Shown one piece after another: positions 46,290-57,420 of a stretch of DNA of 64,000 bases (position 1 is its first letter; each line of letters opens with the position of its first letter). The DNA is taken from the NCBI GenBank assembly GCA_036023115.1, contig JAYKKT010000048.1:9152501-9216500 (forward strand), in the 5' to 3' direction. The notes below the pieces were generated by a model, which saw only the letters and a list, made by a program, of their open reading frames with translations, did not search any database and had not been told where the DNA came from. This DNA comes from Brasenia schreberi (Eukaryota > Streptophyta > Magnoliopsida > Nymphaeales > Cabombaceae). Position numbers and translations under genes: made by a program.

Positions 46290-46626
46290 CGAAAACTGTA
46301 TGCAACAATTTCTGACAAGCATACTTACGTCCACTTGTTACGTTTTTGAGTTCAAGTATCATTTAGAAAGTTAGTGTTTGAAAAAAATATAAAAGACTCT
46401 CATTCACATCATGTGACCCTCATATTCATGCTTACTCATTTACTTTTTGGTTCATGGTCACTCATTACTTGTACAAATATCCTTTATAGTTTATACAGCT
46501 AAGAGTGTTTGAAAAATGATATCCTTATTTACACTGGTGCCCCAAAAAATAAAGGATGCACATGAATGCATGTACCATAGTACTATGTTTTAAAAAATAA
46601 AGTATGGACATGAGAACAAAAACACA

Positions 46627-46690
<64 letters not shown>

Positions 46691-49032
46691 TACATTACAT
46701 ATATTACAATATATAATTGACAATATCTCATAAAACTACTTAAATTATCGAATAGATCAGATGTTGACATGTGAATTAGTTCACATTCCTTCTTTATAAA
46801 TCTGCAACCATGTCCATGTGACATAGGAAATAAACTCAAATAGTACATAATAAAAATGTAAGAAATAGACTTCTTACCTTTACAACAAGACAGCACCTGC
46901 AACAAGGAACATCAAACAGATATCAGTGAAAAGATCTAAAGGCAAATCCCTTTAGCCGTTACATGAAAATGACTGTCTTTGAAATCTAACAACTGAATCT
47001 CATCAGATAGTTTTCGATTTCATAAACTCAGTCACCTGTTATTTAATAACATGCATGCTATAAGAAATGAGGGAGCAGATAGACGTACTCTATGAAATTG
47101 TCATAATTGACGGCTCTCACATTGCCTGATGGATCATACTTGGAAATGAGCAACTCGAGAACTATAGGTGACACCGACAATCCGAGGCTCAGAAGTGCGT
47201 CACGCAACTCGACAGCATCAATCTTCCCACTCCGATCTCGGTCAAACCTCTCGAAAATTACCTGTTCAACAATAGTGAGTGGTTGGTGGAGATGCTTAAA
47301 GTAGCAAAAAAACAAAAACAAAAACGAGCAAGAATCTGTTAATGAACATGGCATAAATATCTTCAATTGTTCTGTGTTGAACGATAGAATGACAACCACA
47401 GGTCTCACATGTTTTGCAGTTGCCAAGGCCCTGGCTCAGCACACTGTAAAGATTCAGGCCACATCCTTCAAGCTATGATTTACCCTCAAAGTTAGAAAGA
47501 TATTAAGGTATGACTTGTTTAAAATCCAGGCTGCCTTGCAATGTCTGTGTGCATGCTCGCATGTGTGGGTGTGTGTACTGTGCTCTTAAAGCTCACTGAT
47601 TGAGGGTGTTAGGTTCATCAAGGCCTGATACAGTCCAGTGATATCGGCATATCACCATAGCCATGCCGAAGTGTTGACATAAATATGACCAGTGTTATAA
47701 GAATCAATACGCAACCAAGAAGACGATGCATATTAGAATATACATTTCCTTTTCAAATCTAAAAAATCTGTAAAGATGCAGGTATAATACAGTATGGTGC
47801 ACTAATGGTTGGAAAGATTAAAGATCGGGAATTGGCCTTGCTATTAGAATTAGGCTCTACTGCTGGACCAAGAATTAAAGAGTTGATAAAGGTCTTAATC
47901 TTATGCTTACCCTCCAATTCTGAAGACTGTAAAACACAGATACAAACTCTTTGGGCCCTGCACAATAGGACAAAAAGTGAAAAATTCAGTGATTTTCTTC
48001 ATCAGAAATTTGGAAATAATCAACTACACTACGAATAATATAAAAATAGTCTTAAATCCGGAATTAATGAAAAAAAGAGAGTCCTGAATATCCTTTTCAG
48101 AACTGCAAAACCTTTCTCTGAATTATCAAGCAAAAGTTGGATTCCGGATGAACATCCCCATACCCAGCAAGTCCAACTGATACTGAGCCTTCTTGCACAC
48201 TTGGTGCCGTCAGTTACTAGGATGCAAATGCATCGAGCCGAGCTCAGCTCTTGAAAACTTGAACCCGAATCAATCTTTTCGAGATGGAACCGAGCTCGAG
48301 CATGGAGAACTAGCATCTAGCAGCTTGCAATCCCAATCAAGCTTTACAATATAAACATAAAATGTATTACATTTCAAAAAGTTTCATGCATTTGTGCCAA
48401 CCTAACCTACCCACAGTTATTTGAGTTAATTCACAAGCACAGTCAAGTCAAGCTCACTGAGCTGGATCATCAGGCTCGAGCTCGACTCACCTCCGTAACA
48501 CCCCAATTGGCTACGTGGATTCTTATTTGGTGTTGCTCTTGATCTCCTGTGATGCTAAACGAGCAAGATTATCGATCATCTTGTTGTATAATTTTCTATT
48601 GACACACTTCACAGACTAAGTAGGGAATTATGAGCAAATAATGTGAACATTTGGATCAAAATGGATACATTCCGGAGTGCTGACCAGACCACAAGACCCC
48701 GGACAATGAATGGATCCGAACAACAAAAGTCCGACCCGGATTTATCAACGGTCAACAAAGTTTGGGTCTGGGAAAATTACAAGAGAGCTTCACCTCAGTC
48801 CCAGCAAGTAGAACCGGCTGTAATCGGGTCGAACCAGTTTCAAGATTCCATATCCAAACACAAAAAGGAAGACATATATACCCCTCGAAATGTAAGTATT
48901 ACCCGAGGGACAAGAAGTAAGAACGGGAGACGTGTGTGTGTGTGTGCCATCCAAAAAGGAAGACGTTTATTACTTCAACTCACGTCGCTCTGTCATCTAC
49001 CCGAACGCAAACGCCCCCGATCGGCAAAAATT

Positions 49033-49069
<37 letters not shown>

Positions 49070-50114
49070 TGAACGTGAGGAAAAATAACTCCCCTGTTTA
49101 GATTTCTTAAGCCTTCTCAAGTGCAGGGGTTCCGATTTATGCACTAGGTACAGAAACGCAGCAGCCAGGGATCGATGCCATAATTTTAAAAGTTTTAAAG
49201 AAGGAGAATTCTTTGGATGGTGCCCTTTAAATTCTCGCTCTAAAGCAAATTGTGCATCGAAACTTCTCATTTTTAACTGAATTCTAAGAATTTACACCAA
49301 AAAAGAATACCCAATTGGTCCCGACGGAGAAAGAAATCAAGGAGAGGAGAAGAAGATGAATGATTATGAAAATGTAAAAAAAAAAAAGAACAAGAGGAAC
49401 GGAGAAGTCGAGGGAAAGGAGAACACGACGATGGTGGCAAAAATCCTACAATTATCTTTGAGGAAAAAAACTACGATGGTGGAGAAGATCTTACAATAAT
49501 CTCGAACGGAGAACGCGACTAGGGTAGCGACAATCTTACAATCATCTTGAAAAATGGTGGCCATCAATCAGAATAATAATAAGAAGAGAGAATTGCATAC
49601 CGATCTTGCGCGTATTGGAACCGGTGAAGAGGTACATGAGGAGACGAACGGTACGGATGCTGAATGCTTGGTGGTAAGAAGAGAGGGCGCTCTGCAACTC
49701 CCTATCGTCAATCAACCCGCTTCCATCCCGGTCCGCCGCCTGGAAGCACGCCACCACGTTCGGGTCCGTCCCTGGAGGGAACGCCGACGGCACAAGGGCC
49801 CCGAACGGGCTGCCATACGGCGACCCTCCCGGTGCCGGCGGATACCCGCCCGGCGCTGGAGGGTAGCCCCCAGGACCAGGGGGATATCCTCCCGACACCG
49901 GTGCTGGCGGGTAGGCCCCCGGATAGCCGGCGGCCGGTGGTGCCGTCAGGTAACCGCCGCTACTGGTGGTAGCGTCGGGCTTGTTCTTGGGGGGTTTGCT
50001 ACCAGGGGGAGCAGAGACTGCCTGGTATGGAGGAGCGCTGGGGCTGTAACCGTACGGCTGCTGCCCCGGGTAGCCTACGTAACCGTACCCTCCTCCCGGT
50101 GGATACCCTGCCAT
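45920..50114 (-). CDS. Penta-EF-hand calcium-binding protein (CML49/CML50-like), five exons
   Basis: Exons (minus strand): 50114-49601, 47957-47911, 47261-47089, 46896-46878 and 46024-45920. All introns are GT-AG and the phases join to 285 aa plus stop. Residues 1-115 are a Pro/Gly/Tyr-rich tail with GGYPPAPGG-type repeats, as in plant PEF proteins and ALG-2. EF1 loop 128-139 (DRDGSGLIDDRE) and EF3 loop 194-205 (DRDRSGKIDAVE) keep canonical Ca2+ ligands. Between them lie TRKIGPKEF and FYSLQNWR; the end is GLTEKFKEKDTSYTGSASFT to VLPFLIA, as in the family. The fourth exon is only 19 nt (codes CCLVVK with split Glu). PEF proteins dimerise and act as cytosolic or membrane-recruited Ca2+ sensors; the partner here is unknown. 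The ATG was chosen because MAGYPPGGGYGY is the family N-terminus. Confidence 0.93.
46227..46288. repeat. (AT)n microsatellite in PEF intron 4
   Basis: About 31 AT units in the last intron. Confidence 0.95.
46628..46688. repeat. (AT)n microsatellite in PEF intron 4
   Basis: A second AT tract in the same intron, about 190 bp upstream (transcript sense) of the intron midpoint and next to the 19-nt exon's donor side. Confidence 0.95.
48225..48495. repeat. CTCGAG/GAGCTC-rich dispersed repeat in PEF intron 1
   Basis: Carries CGAGCCGAGCTCAGCTC, ACCGAGCTCGAGC and GGCTCGAGCTCGACTCACC words, shared with 55880-56105 and 53620-53820. Confidence 0.6.
49410..49555. repeat. Degenerate tandem repeat in PEF intron 1
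   Basis: Three units of about 45-50 bp: ACGATGGTGGCAAAAATCCTACAAT, CTACGATGGTGGAGAAGATC and CGACTAGGGTAGCGACAATC, each followed by TTACAAT(A/C)ATCT. It ends about 45 bp from the exon 1 donor. Confidence 0.65.
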
Positions 50115-50124
50115 CTTTTTTTTT

Positions 50125-50255
50125 TGAGAGAGAGAGAGACGATGCTCGGGACTTGCAAGATCTGTGTAAGAGAGAGATGGCACTTGCAGTATATATATAT
50201 ATAGAGAGAGAGAGAGACGATGCTCGACACTTCCAAGATCTGTATAATAAATAGA
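50125..50255 (-). promoter_or_regulatory. PEF 5' UTR/promoter with a duplicated block
   Basis: GAGAGAGAGAGACGATGCTC followed by ACTT(G/C)CAAGATCTGT occurs twice (50131-50166 and 50206-50243), about 76 bp apart, with an AT/TATA tract (50189-50202) between. In transcript sense these are CT-rich leader or Y-patch sequences and a TATA candidate. Confidence 0.5.
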
Positions 50256-50259
50256 ATAT

Positions 50260-51285
50260 CTGTGAAAGGTGATATATGTATATATAGAAAGGGGGACTCA
50301 AGTATATAATATATTTTTTTATGTATTATATCAATTATTTTAGTGTTTAATTTTTAAAATCGACAATAGAGATTTGAATCAAGCAATGTATTGTTGAACT
50401 TGTATTTATGAATATATTAAATATAAAGTGATTTTAATCTTTATCAATAAAAAATGTTATATTATATATATAAAGAGTTCCTTCATGGTATGGGAACCGG
50501 GAAACCACGCAGTGCCTGATTTGAACGCGGTTGGGCCTAATGGTGGAGTTTGACCAAGCAACCTAAGTATTCTACGCTTGGATTATTGAGGTTACTTAAC
50601 AATGCGAATGTTGTAATCTGACCCGTCAACATATAAGAAAAAAAACAATTAGTCAAATTTGATGTCAAAAAATTTGTTTAAAATGAGACGAGCTTTAAAA
50701 TTGTCAAACTTTTAAAAAAATTTAATACAAAAATTACATATTTTTGGAATTTCAAATGGAGTGATCTCTTGACGATTTCTTGCTTGTGGGCGTCAACAGA
50801 ACACCGGCGACCCATTGGTTTATGATTCATCCAGTGCCTTTTACAGACCCGACTTTAGATAGAACACATCAAGTCCATATATGTGCATACTTAATTTTCA
50901 AATGTACCTATGTAGGAGTAGAGTGATTGGATTATGCTGCTCAGCCTTTTGATCATTACCTTTTTGGAATAGAGTGTAATAATAACGTATTTTTTATAAG
51001 CTTTTAAATATTTTTAAATTATATTCATATCACCGAGAAGTAATGAATGGGCATGTTTATTTGACAATTGACACAAGGTTTGATGATGATGAAGATGATA
51101 ACATTCTTCTTCTTTCAGTTATAATGAAGAAGTTGAAGCCAGGTATGCATGCCCTAATAATTGAACTAACATAAGGTAAGCCCATGAGCTAACACTTTGA
51201 GTGCGATGATATCTTTCTTCTATTGGATCAATATGTTTCTTTACCGTGTGTATTTATTGTAGATAAACTAGCCCATGCGAGATGG
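50260..51285. other. Intergenic upstream of the PEF gene
   Basis: AT-rich, no gene seen. Confidence 0.45.
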
Positions 51286-51288
51286 ATT

Positions 51289-51780
51289 AGACATGGTTGG
51301 TTTGGAACCAGTTCAACGGTTAGAATCAAAATCAAACTGGTTGTGGAACCATTGATAATAAAAAATGGCTGAACCAGCTCCGAAACCGTAATTGGAATCG
51401 TGAACCCCTCAATTCAGTTATGGTTCGTGATTTTTAGAAACCGATCTGAAACTGGAATCGAAACCCGTGGTTCAAAACCGTTTTATGTTAAATTTTTTTT
51501 CTGAAATTCCTTTATGACATATAAGAGTGTTAGCTGTAAGAAGCACCTCAGCATTGTAGCTGGTTGGAGTTCGACTCTCATGGGGTGCACTCTTATGGTT
51601 GAAATATTCGAAAATAAAGCCTTAAAGCCGCTTTTCTACCAAGACGGTGGGAGTTTCGATTCTCTAGGAAGCGAAACTGGAACTGTTCTAGAACCGATGG
51701 TTATGATTTTAGGTTTTGAGTATACCAGAACTGACAGTTCCAAACCTGCAGTTTTGGTTTACCTGGAACCGGACATATGA
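51289..51780 (+). repeat. GAACC-rich dispersed repeat with SINE-head fragment
   Basis: Starts TTAGACATGGTTGGTTTGG and carries alternating AACCGG/GGTTC words to 51490. A SINE-head-like piece at 51525-51590 (TTGGAGTTCGACTCTCA) interrupts. GAACC vocabulary resumes from 51655 to CCGGACATATG at 51778, which looks like one element split by a SINE. Confidence 0.55.
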
Positions 51781-52128
51781 ATGTATGAGCGGTTCAAAGT
51801 ATTAGTCATTCAAGCCTTCTTATTATTCATAGGAACACCGGAGGTTTGAATCCTTCTCCATTAGGCATAGAGCCAATGGAGAAGTAGCTTTTCTTTGGTA
51901 TGATCGGGAGTGAGTACCCCCGTTATCGAACCCATGACCTTCGGCTTGCCGAGTTGACACTCAAGAGAGATGACCTGTTGCTCCTTGTGCACATAAAACT
52001 AGTTGAACAACAGACTTGACAGAAATTAGAATAAGAGAAAAGTTGATAGCTTTGAAATTAGCTTATTACATGGTAATATTTCGAAAGTTTAACAACTTAT
52101 TCTGGTGATCAAAATAAAGTTCTCATTT

Positions 52129-52250
52129 GCACCCAGAGCGTTAGCTCAATGGTAGGGCACTCTAACACCATTGCTCTTGACGAGGAGTTCGACTCCCAAA
52201 GGGTGCATGTGTGGTGTGTGTTAGGTTTCGGCCTCCTCTTGTAAGAAAAA
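52129..52250 (+). repeat. tRNA-derived SINE, best copy
   Basis: The 78-nt head can fold like a tRNA: acceptor strands GCACCC (52129-52134) and GGGTGC (52201-52206) pair, the A box TAGCTCAATGGTAG is at 52142, and the B box GAGTTCGACTCC with a GGAG/CTCC T-stem is at 52184-52197. The body TGTGTTAGGTTTCGGCCTCC and a short A-rich end follow. Related copies lie at 2659, 7890, 11890, 12055, 21405 and 45262. Pol III transcription from the internal A and B boxes would be expected for an active copy. Confidence 0.75.
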
Positions 52251-52636
52251 CATACTTCTCATTTCGACAGTATAACAGATTGCATTAAATTCTCCCAACT
52301 TTTGTTACGATCGTTTAACAATTTGTTTGGTTTTTCAACATGGAAATAAATAATCATGATTGTTTATGTTGATGGATTGACGACATTTATCTGTGACCAA
52401 AGGTGAAAGTGAGGTGAGTTGCTCGCGAGCTACTCGAGTTCGGCTGAGAGAAAACTTGAGCACAACTTGATTTTTTATGAGCTCGAGGTGGTTGTGAGTA
52501 GACATGTCCGGTTTTCCCTAAACCGGAATAGACGATTTCAAATCGACTATGGAACAAACCGTCTTGGGACCGATTCTAGTTTTCGAACCCGTCTCAAAAT
52601 TGCTTGTGCCAATTTCCTTTTCTTTTTTTTTTGCAA

Positions 52637-53077
52637 TATGAAGACAATGCATTGGGCAGTTAATCATCAACATGTACAAAAGATGTCTGTGACAGAAATG
52701 AAGATGTTGAGATGGATGAGTGGTCATACAAAAAAAGACCGTATACATAATGAGGTTATTAGAAACAAATTAGGAGTGGCACCAATAGAGGATAAAATGA
52801 GAGAACATCGTTTAAGATGGTTTAGACATATAGAAAGAAGATCAAAAGAAGAACCTATAAGAAGGTTAGAAAAACTAAATTTGGAAAATATTAAAAGAGG
52901 TAGAGGACAACCGCAAAAGTGTTGGAAAGAAACAATAAAGAATGATCTACCTTATTGGGAGTTAACTACTAACATGGCACATGATAGGGATCTGTGGAAA
53001 CAAAGAATTCATATAGCCGACCCCATCTAGTATGGGAAAAGGCTTAGTTGTTGTTGTTGTTATGAAGACAATGCATT
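52637..53077 (+). mobile_element. 5'-truncated RTE LINE with 17-bp target duplication
   Basis: The insert 52654-53060 matches 32595-33001 of the full-length LINE with few differences and ends in (TTG)n T. It is flanked by TATGAAGACAATGCATT at 52637-52653 and 53061-53077. It keeps an open frame for the ORF's C-terminal end (GHTKKDRIHNEV, LRWFRHIERR). Confidence 0.9.
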
Positions 53078-53117
53078 CCGACCCCGTCTAGCATGGGGAA
53101 AGGCTTAGTTGTTGTTG
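53078..53117 (+). mobile_element. LINE 3' end stub (about 40 bp)
   Basis: CCGACCCCGTCTAGCATGGG followed by GAAAGGCTTAG(TTG)n starts directly at the end of the previous element's target duplication. It is only the last 40 bp of the LINE. Confidence 0.85.
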
Positions 53118-53324
53118 AAGATGATGTATCCTTTAGGGGTCAAACTAGCTACAACGGTGGAGAGCATCCTACTGTTGAGCTAACGATCGGCTCGTGACGA
53201 GAGATTTTGAAAGATATTTAAAACTTTTCTTAATACAAGAAGAGTGAGTCTTCTGAGATTCGAACTCCCCACCAACTACGTTTGTGAGAGGAGATTTTGA
53301 AAAAAATATTTAAAGCATAGTAGT

Positions 53325-54262
53325 TTGAAACCATTGGTTCTTACTTTATGTCGGTTTATGGAGACCATAAACCGTAACCAAACTGGAGTGTCCCTTATTC
53401 TGATTACCGTCGGTTTTACGGGTAGTTCGGTTCCATCCAAACCGGCGGACCAGTTCCAAACCAGCCATGTCTACTTGTGAGCCTATTTTTAGTACAGTTA
53501 GAAAATTTATTTATATTTTAAAAGCTTTGTCTACTTGGTTTAACCTGCATTAAACTTCATGAGGACTTCTCAAGGTTGAGATAATTCACACCCTCATTGA
53601 CGCTCAGTTGGATTCAAGTTCATTGAATTTGATCTCGACCCAAGCTTAATTAAGTCAATCATGGTTGCAACGAGCTCAAATGAGCCTAAAAAGCACAATT
53701 AAAACATAATTAGAGAACGAGCCTATAGACCGGGTCTCATTGGAGCGCAAGCTCGAGCTTGATCCGAGCATTTTCTTAACGAGTTGAATCGGGCATTTTT
53801 TGTGCTCGAACTCAAATTCGACTCCATTGCACCCTTATCGGTGGTTTTCAATTGTCCAAGTAGGTCACGCATCCATCGACAACCAATTTAGTAAAAGATC
53901 AAAGTCCGCCGTTCCAATAATTGGCAACATATAGCTTTAACAAGCCATTGGGTCTCCATATCTAGACGCACATGCCGGCATTCATGTCACTTAGATATGT
54001 TCGGTTCTGGTTAGCCCATAACTTAGAACCGTAATCGAACCAGCTCGGAATCGGTTCCGGTTCTAAAACTGTCTATTTCGGGGCAGTTCCAGTTTGAACC
54101 TGGAACAGCTCGAAGCCAATAATTTTATTTTTTTAAATATAAAAAATGAAAAAGAACCAAAATCGGTGGTTCCAATTTTATAAAAGGTAAAACCGGAATC
54201 AAATCGAGTGGTCTCGGGTTCCGAGTTCAGCTGGTTCCTAAGTTAAGAACCAGCCATGTCTA
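53325..54262 (-). repeat. GAACC-rich and GAGCTC-rich dispersed repeats
   Basis: Two minus-strand GAACC-type copies end in CCAGCCATGTCTA at about 53475 and 54262. Between them (53620-53820) lies a CGAGCT/GAGCTTG-rich copy. No gene is seen. Confidence 0.55.
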
Positions 54263-54683
54263 ATCTCCAGGCTGGTCCCAACTGGCCATATATCTACACA
54301 CACATAAAAAAGAAAATGTGTGCACCACAAACAAGGAAGAGACGTTAACATCACATGAGCATGCAAATATACACACAAACATCAAAACTTTTATTTTTGC
54401 AACAAGAAATGGTAGAACTGTGATCATGAACGACTCGTGTAAATGTTGCTGAGCCCCTGTATAACGTATTCTTCTCCTTGAACTTCTCCGTAAGCCCCTT
54501 CATTCAACAAATAAAGCATCAACAGTAATAGCAACGGCTGATCTACACCGCCCACTTGAAATTCGGAAAAGGAAAGAAAAAGTTGCATAGTTTGCCTCAG
54601 GGCCAAATAGGCTGTTTGCCTCTCTTATAGAAAATTCTAGATCCTTTACTGAATAATAGTATCATACACGTGTATGTGCACAT

Positions 54684-54685
<2 letters not shown>

Positions 54686-54712
<27 letters not shown>
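54686..54712. repeat. (AG)n microsatellite in the PEF pseudogene
   Basis: About 13 AG units between pseudo-exons 4 and 5. Confidence 0.9.
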
Positions 54713-54718
<6 letters not shown>

Positions 54719-55879
54719 TTTCAATGCATACCTAATTTTTCATGCCAATAAGAACTATATGATTGTAGCAAAGATATAATTTTTGCTTTTCCACGTCTCA
54801 ACTTTTACTCTCTCTTTTTTAAATGTAGACTATCTATCTCTCCAATAAAGCAATATGGCTTTGGCCTCCCCATTGTGCCAAAAAAAGGATCATATATGCA
54901 AATAGTGTAAGCACTTTAAGTTCCCAAGAGTTCTCCGACAACCTAAAATCGAACCGATCCATATCATGAAATTTGTTACTCTATGCTCCACCATTCAAAC
55001 TCTGCAAATGTGATACAATTCTAAGGTGGTGTTTGTGTAAAGATAAGGTGGTCATTCTCGGCAACCCCAACACAAAAACAGTTGGATTGGTCATCCAACC
55101 GTTATCTATGGTAAAATTACAGGAAATACGTCGTAACGGCCATAACAGTCGGTCGGTTATAGTGCTCATCCATAACCGACCAGATAAGGGCTACAGGAGG
55201 GGAAAGGCCATTAGGAAAATCTGAGGGAGGTAAGAAGCAGGCGTTAATTTATAAATAGAGAGCAACGCAAAGATAAAAAATAACACACATGAATTGAAAC
55301 CCTCTCAGGAAAATCTTACTGGGAGGAAACCTCAAAAAATCAAAGCATTCATACCTGTTCACAAATAGAGATCCGTTGTTGTTGCGTACCTTGAACGAAG
55401 ATACTTCGAGCTTTTGCAGAAGACGTCAAAAAACCAACCGGGAGCACCTACAGTTTGATCATGGGACATTATGCAGATTCTCCCCATTGGTGTTAAAGCA
55501 TCTTTGATATCCAAAACTTTTCTCAAAAGTGCAATAGATAAAGCAAAAGATTATACTTTTCACAACATTAGAGTTTGAGTGTCAAGGCAACGGACAACCA
55601 ACTCTAACGTCTCCGGCATTGGCTACCGGAATATCCGCCGTCAAAAGCCCCTTAGAAGTTACAAAGGTGATATGAGATCTCTTACCTTCAGCACAAGACA
55701 GCACCTGCATTAAGGAACATGCAGATGTAAATCAACAAACAGAATAAGAAATGAATAGGCAAAAGTATTACATGAAATAATAAAAGAGGCAGAAGAATGC
55801 CTTGAATAAACGATACAAATATCTTTCTTCTTTTCGTGTTAAATTATAATATCTCATAGGATGGAAAATAATGAATAGC

Positions 55880-56105
55880 GGTGCGAGTGGGCCGAGCTGC
55901 TCGCGAGCTACTTGAGTTTGGCACGATAAAAGTCCGAAATGCGCTGGATCTTTTCGAGCTCGAGTTGCTTGTGAGCTTAGCTTAAGCCTTAAATGAGCCA
56001 AGCTCGACTTGTCGGACATAACTTGAGTTCGAACCTCAAGATCAAAGTTCATTCGAGCTCATGCTCGAGCAAAGTTGAGCTTGCTTTCGCTCGAGCTCAG
56101 TTATG
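55880..56105. repeat. CTCGAG/GAGCTC-rich dispersed repeat in the PEF pseudogene
   Basis: GAGCTGCTCGCGAGCTACTT, CGAGCTCGAGTTGC and TCATGCTCGAGC occur. It matches 52415-52500, which starts with nearly the same GAGTTGCTCGCGAGCTACTC. Confidence 0.65.
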
Positions 56106-56964
56106 CTCTAATAATGACAACCAAGAATTCATGAACTCTCTCATCAAAGTGTGACGAGAAACTCACGAATTGATACACTTAGTTACATTCCCTTTGATGC
56201 CAAACATGCATTAAGAAAGAAAGCAGGATCATACTCTAAGAAGCTGTCATAGTTGATGCCACCGTTGCCATTGCCCGATTGATCATACTAAAAAATGAGC
56301 AAGTGGAGAACTGCAGGGGACACAGAAAGGCCCAAGCTGATCGCGCAACTCGCTGGTGTCGATCTTTCTATTCCGATCTGTCAAATCTATCAAATATTTC
56401 CTGATTTTCCAAAAGAGACAGGGAGAGTCATGAGGACGAGGAAAAGAGAAGGTGGTGGCGGAACTGGGGCTGGGGGTTGGCAATTCTGGGTTTCAGGTTG
56501 TCTTAACATCAATAAAAGTTCAACTCTAACATGACCTGATTTTTTTGTGGGTCACTTCGGGTAGACAGGAACGCGGGCTTCTGGGTTGGGAATGTGTCAT
56601 ATCTGAAATTGCCAAAATTTTCATGTTTCGGGTTGTGATATGTCAAAACAGGTCAACATGAAAATGAACCCTTTCTTTCGAGGTCCTCGGATGAGCTTGA
56701 AAAAGAACTTTTCAGGCTCTGTTTGTACTGGGTCTCCGCGTCCTGGGTTTGGGATCGTTTATAATAGTCTCCCTGGCAAGTAGCCAGTAGGGTGAGCTCA
56801 ACCCAAGTCCGAGTCTCAGTCTCGTCACCAGGGCCCAAGAAGAGGGATGTAAATGGTCCGCGTCCGGAGCATTCCCAGGACCGAATCTGACTTACCTGGA
56901 TTTACTTGAGTAGATCTGAATTACAAGTTGGAAAGGTATTACTGAAACCATATTGGGATGGGAA

Positions 56965-57420
56965 ATTCTATATGGAACCATATCAGGTTGCTCATATGGA
57001 CACAGACTTGGCCGCTTTGGGGTAAACCAAAACGGCAGGTTCCAGACAAGCGGTTTTGGTCCACCAAAACATGGAAGCGGAACCAAACCGCCCCTCCAGG
57101 TCAGAGTCTATCTCTGCTGGTTCTTGGGCAGTTCTAGGTCTTGGGTCTCGGTCGAATAAAAGCATGCATTAAAGGTGAGACTTTGGAACCAGAACCAACA
57201 TATGGTTTAGAACCACTGGCTCCAGTTAAGTGGTTTGATATGGTTCTCTGAAAGGTGGAACTTTAACTGAACCGAGGTGGTCTGCAATTTCATTCTGCTT
57301 CCAAGTGCAATTCCCCCTATTTCGGTTCTGGAAGTGGTTCTGATCCAGTTTGGACCACTGGGATTGGCTAGCTCAAACCGACCACACTTGAATGGTGCAA
57401 GGGGCTGAACCTATTTGGCA
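56965..57420. repeat. GAACC-rich dispersed repeat in the PEF pseudogene
   Basis: GAACCATATC, GGAACCAAACCGCCCC, GGTTCTGGAAGTGGTTCTG and TCAAACCGACC words run through this stretch between pseudo-exons 2 and 3. Confidence 0.5.

Noticed and set aside
49554..50204. 216-aa + strand frame opposite PEF exon 1
   Set aside because: It is the antisense of a GC-rich Pro/Gly-coding exon; the minus-strand frame has EF-hand motifs and correct splice sites, the + frame resembles nothing.
52129..52206. Functional tRNA gene
   Set aside because: The head folds like a tRNA, but the anticodon arm is irregular, it continues into a repeat body, and the same body follows other diverged heads: a SINE.
52419..53030. 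203-aa + strand frame as a host gene
   Set aside because: Its second half is the truncated LINE C-terminal region bounded by a 17-bp duplication; the first half is dispersed repeat read through by chance.
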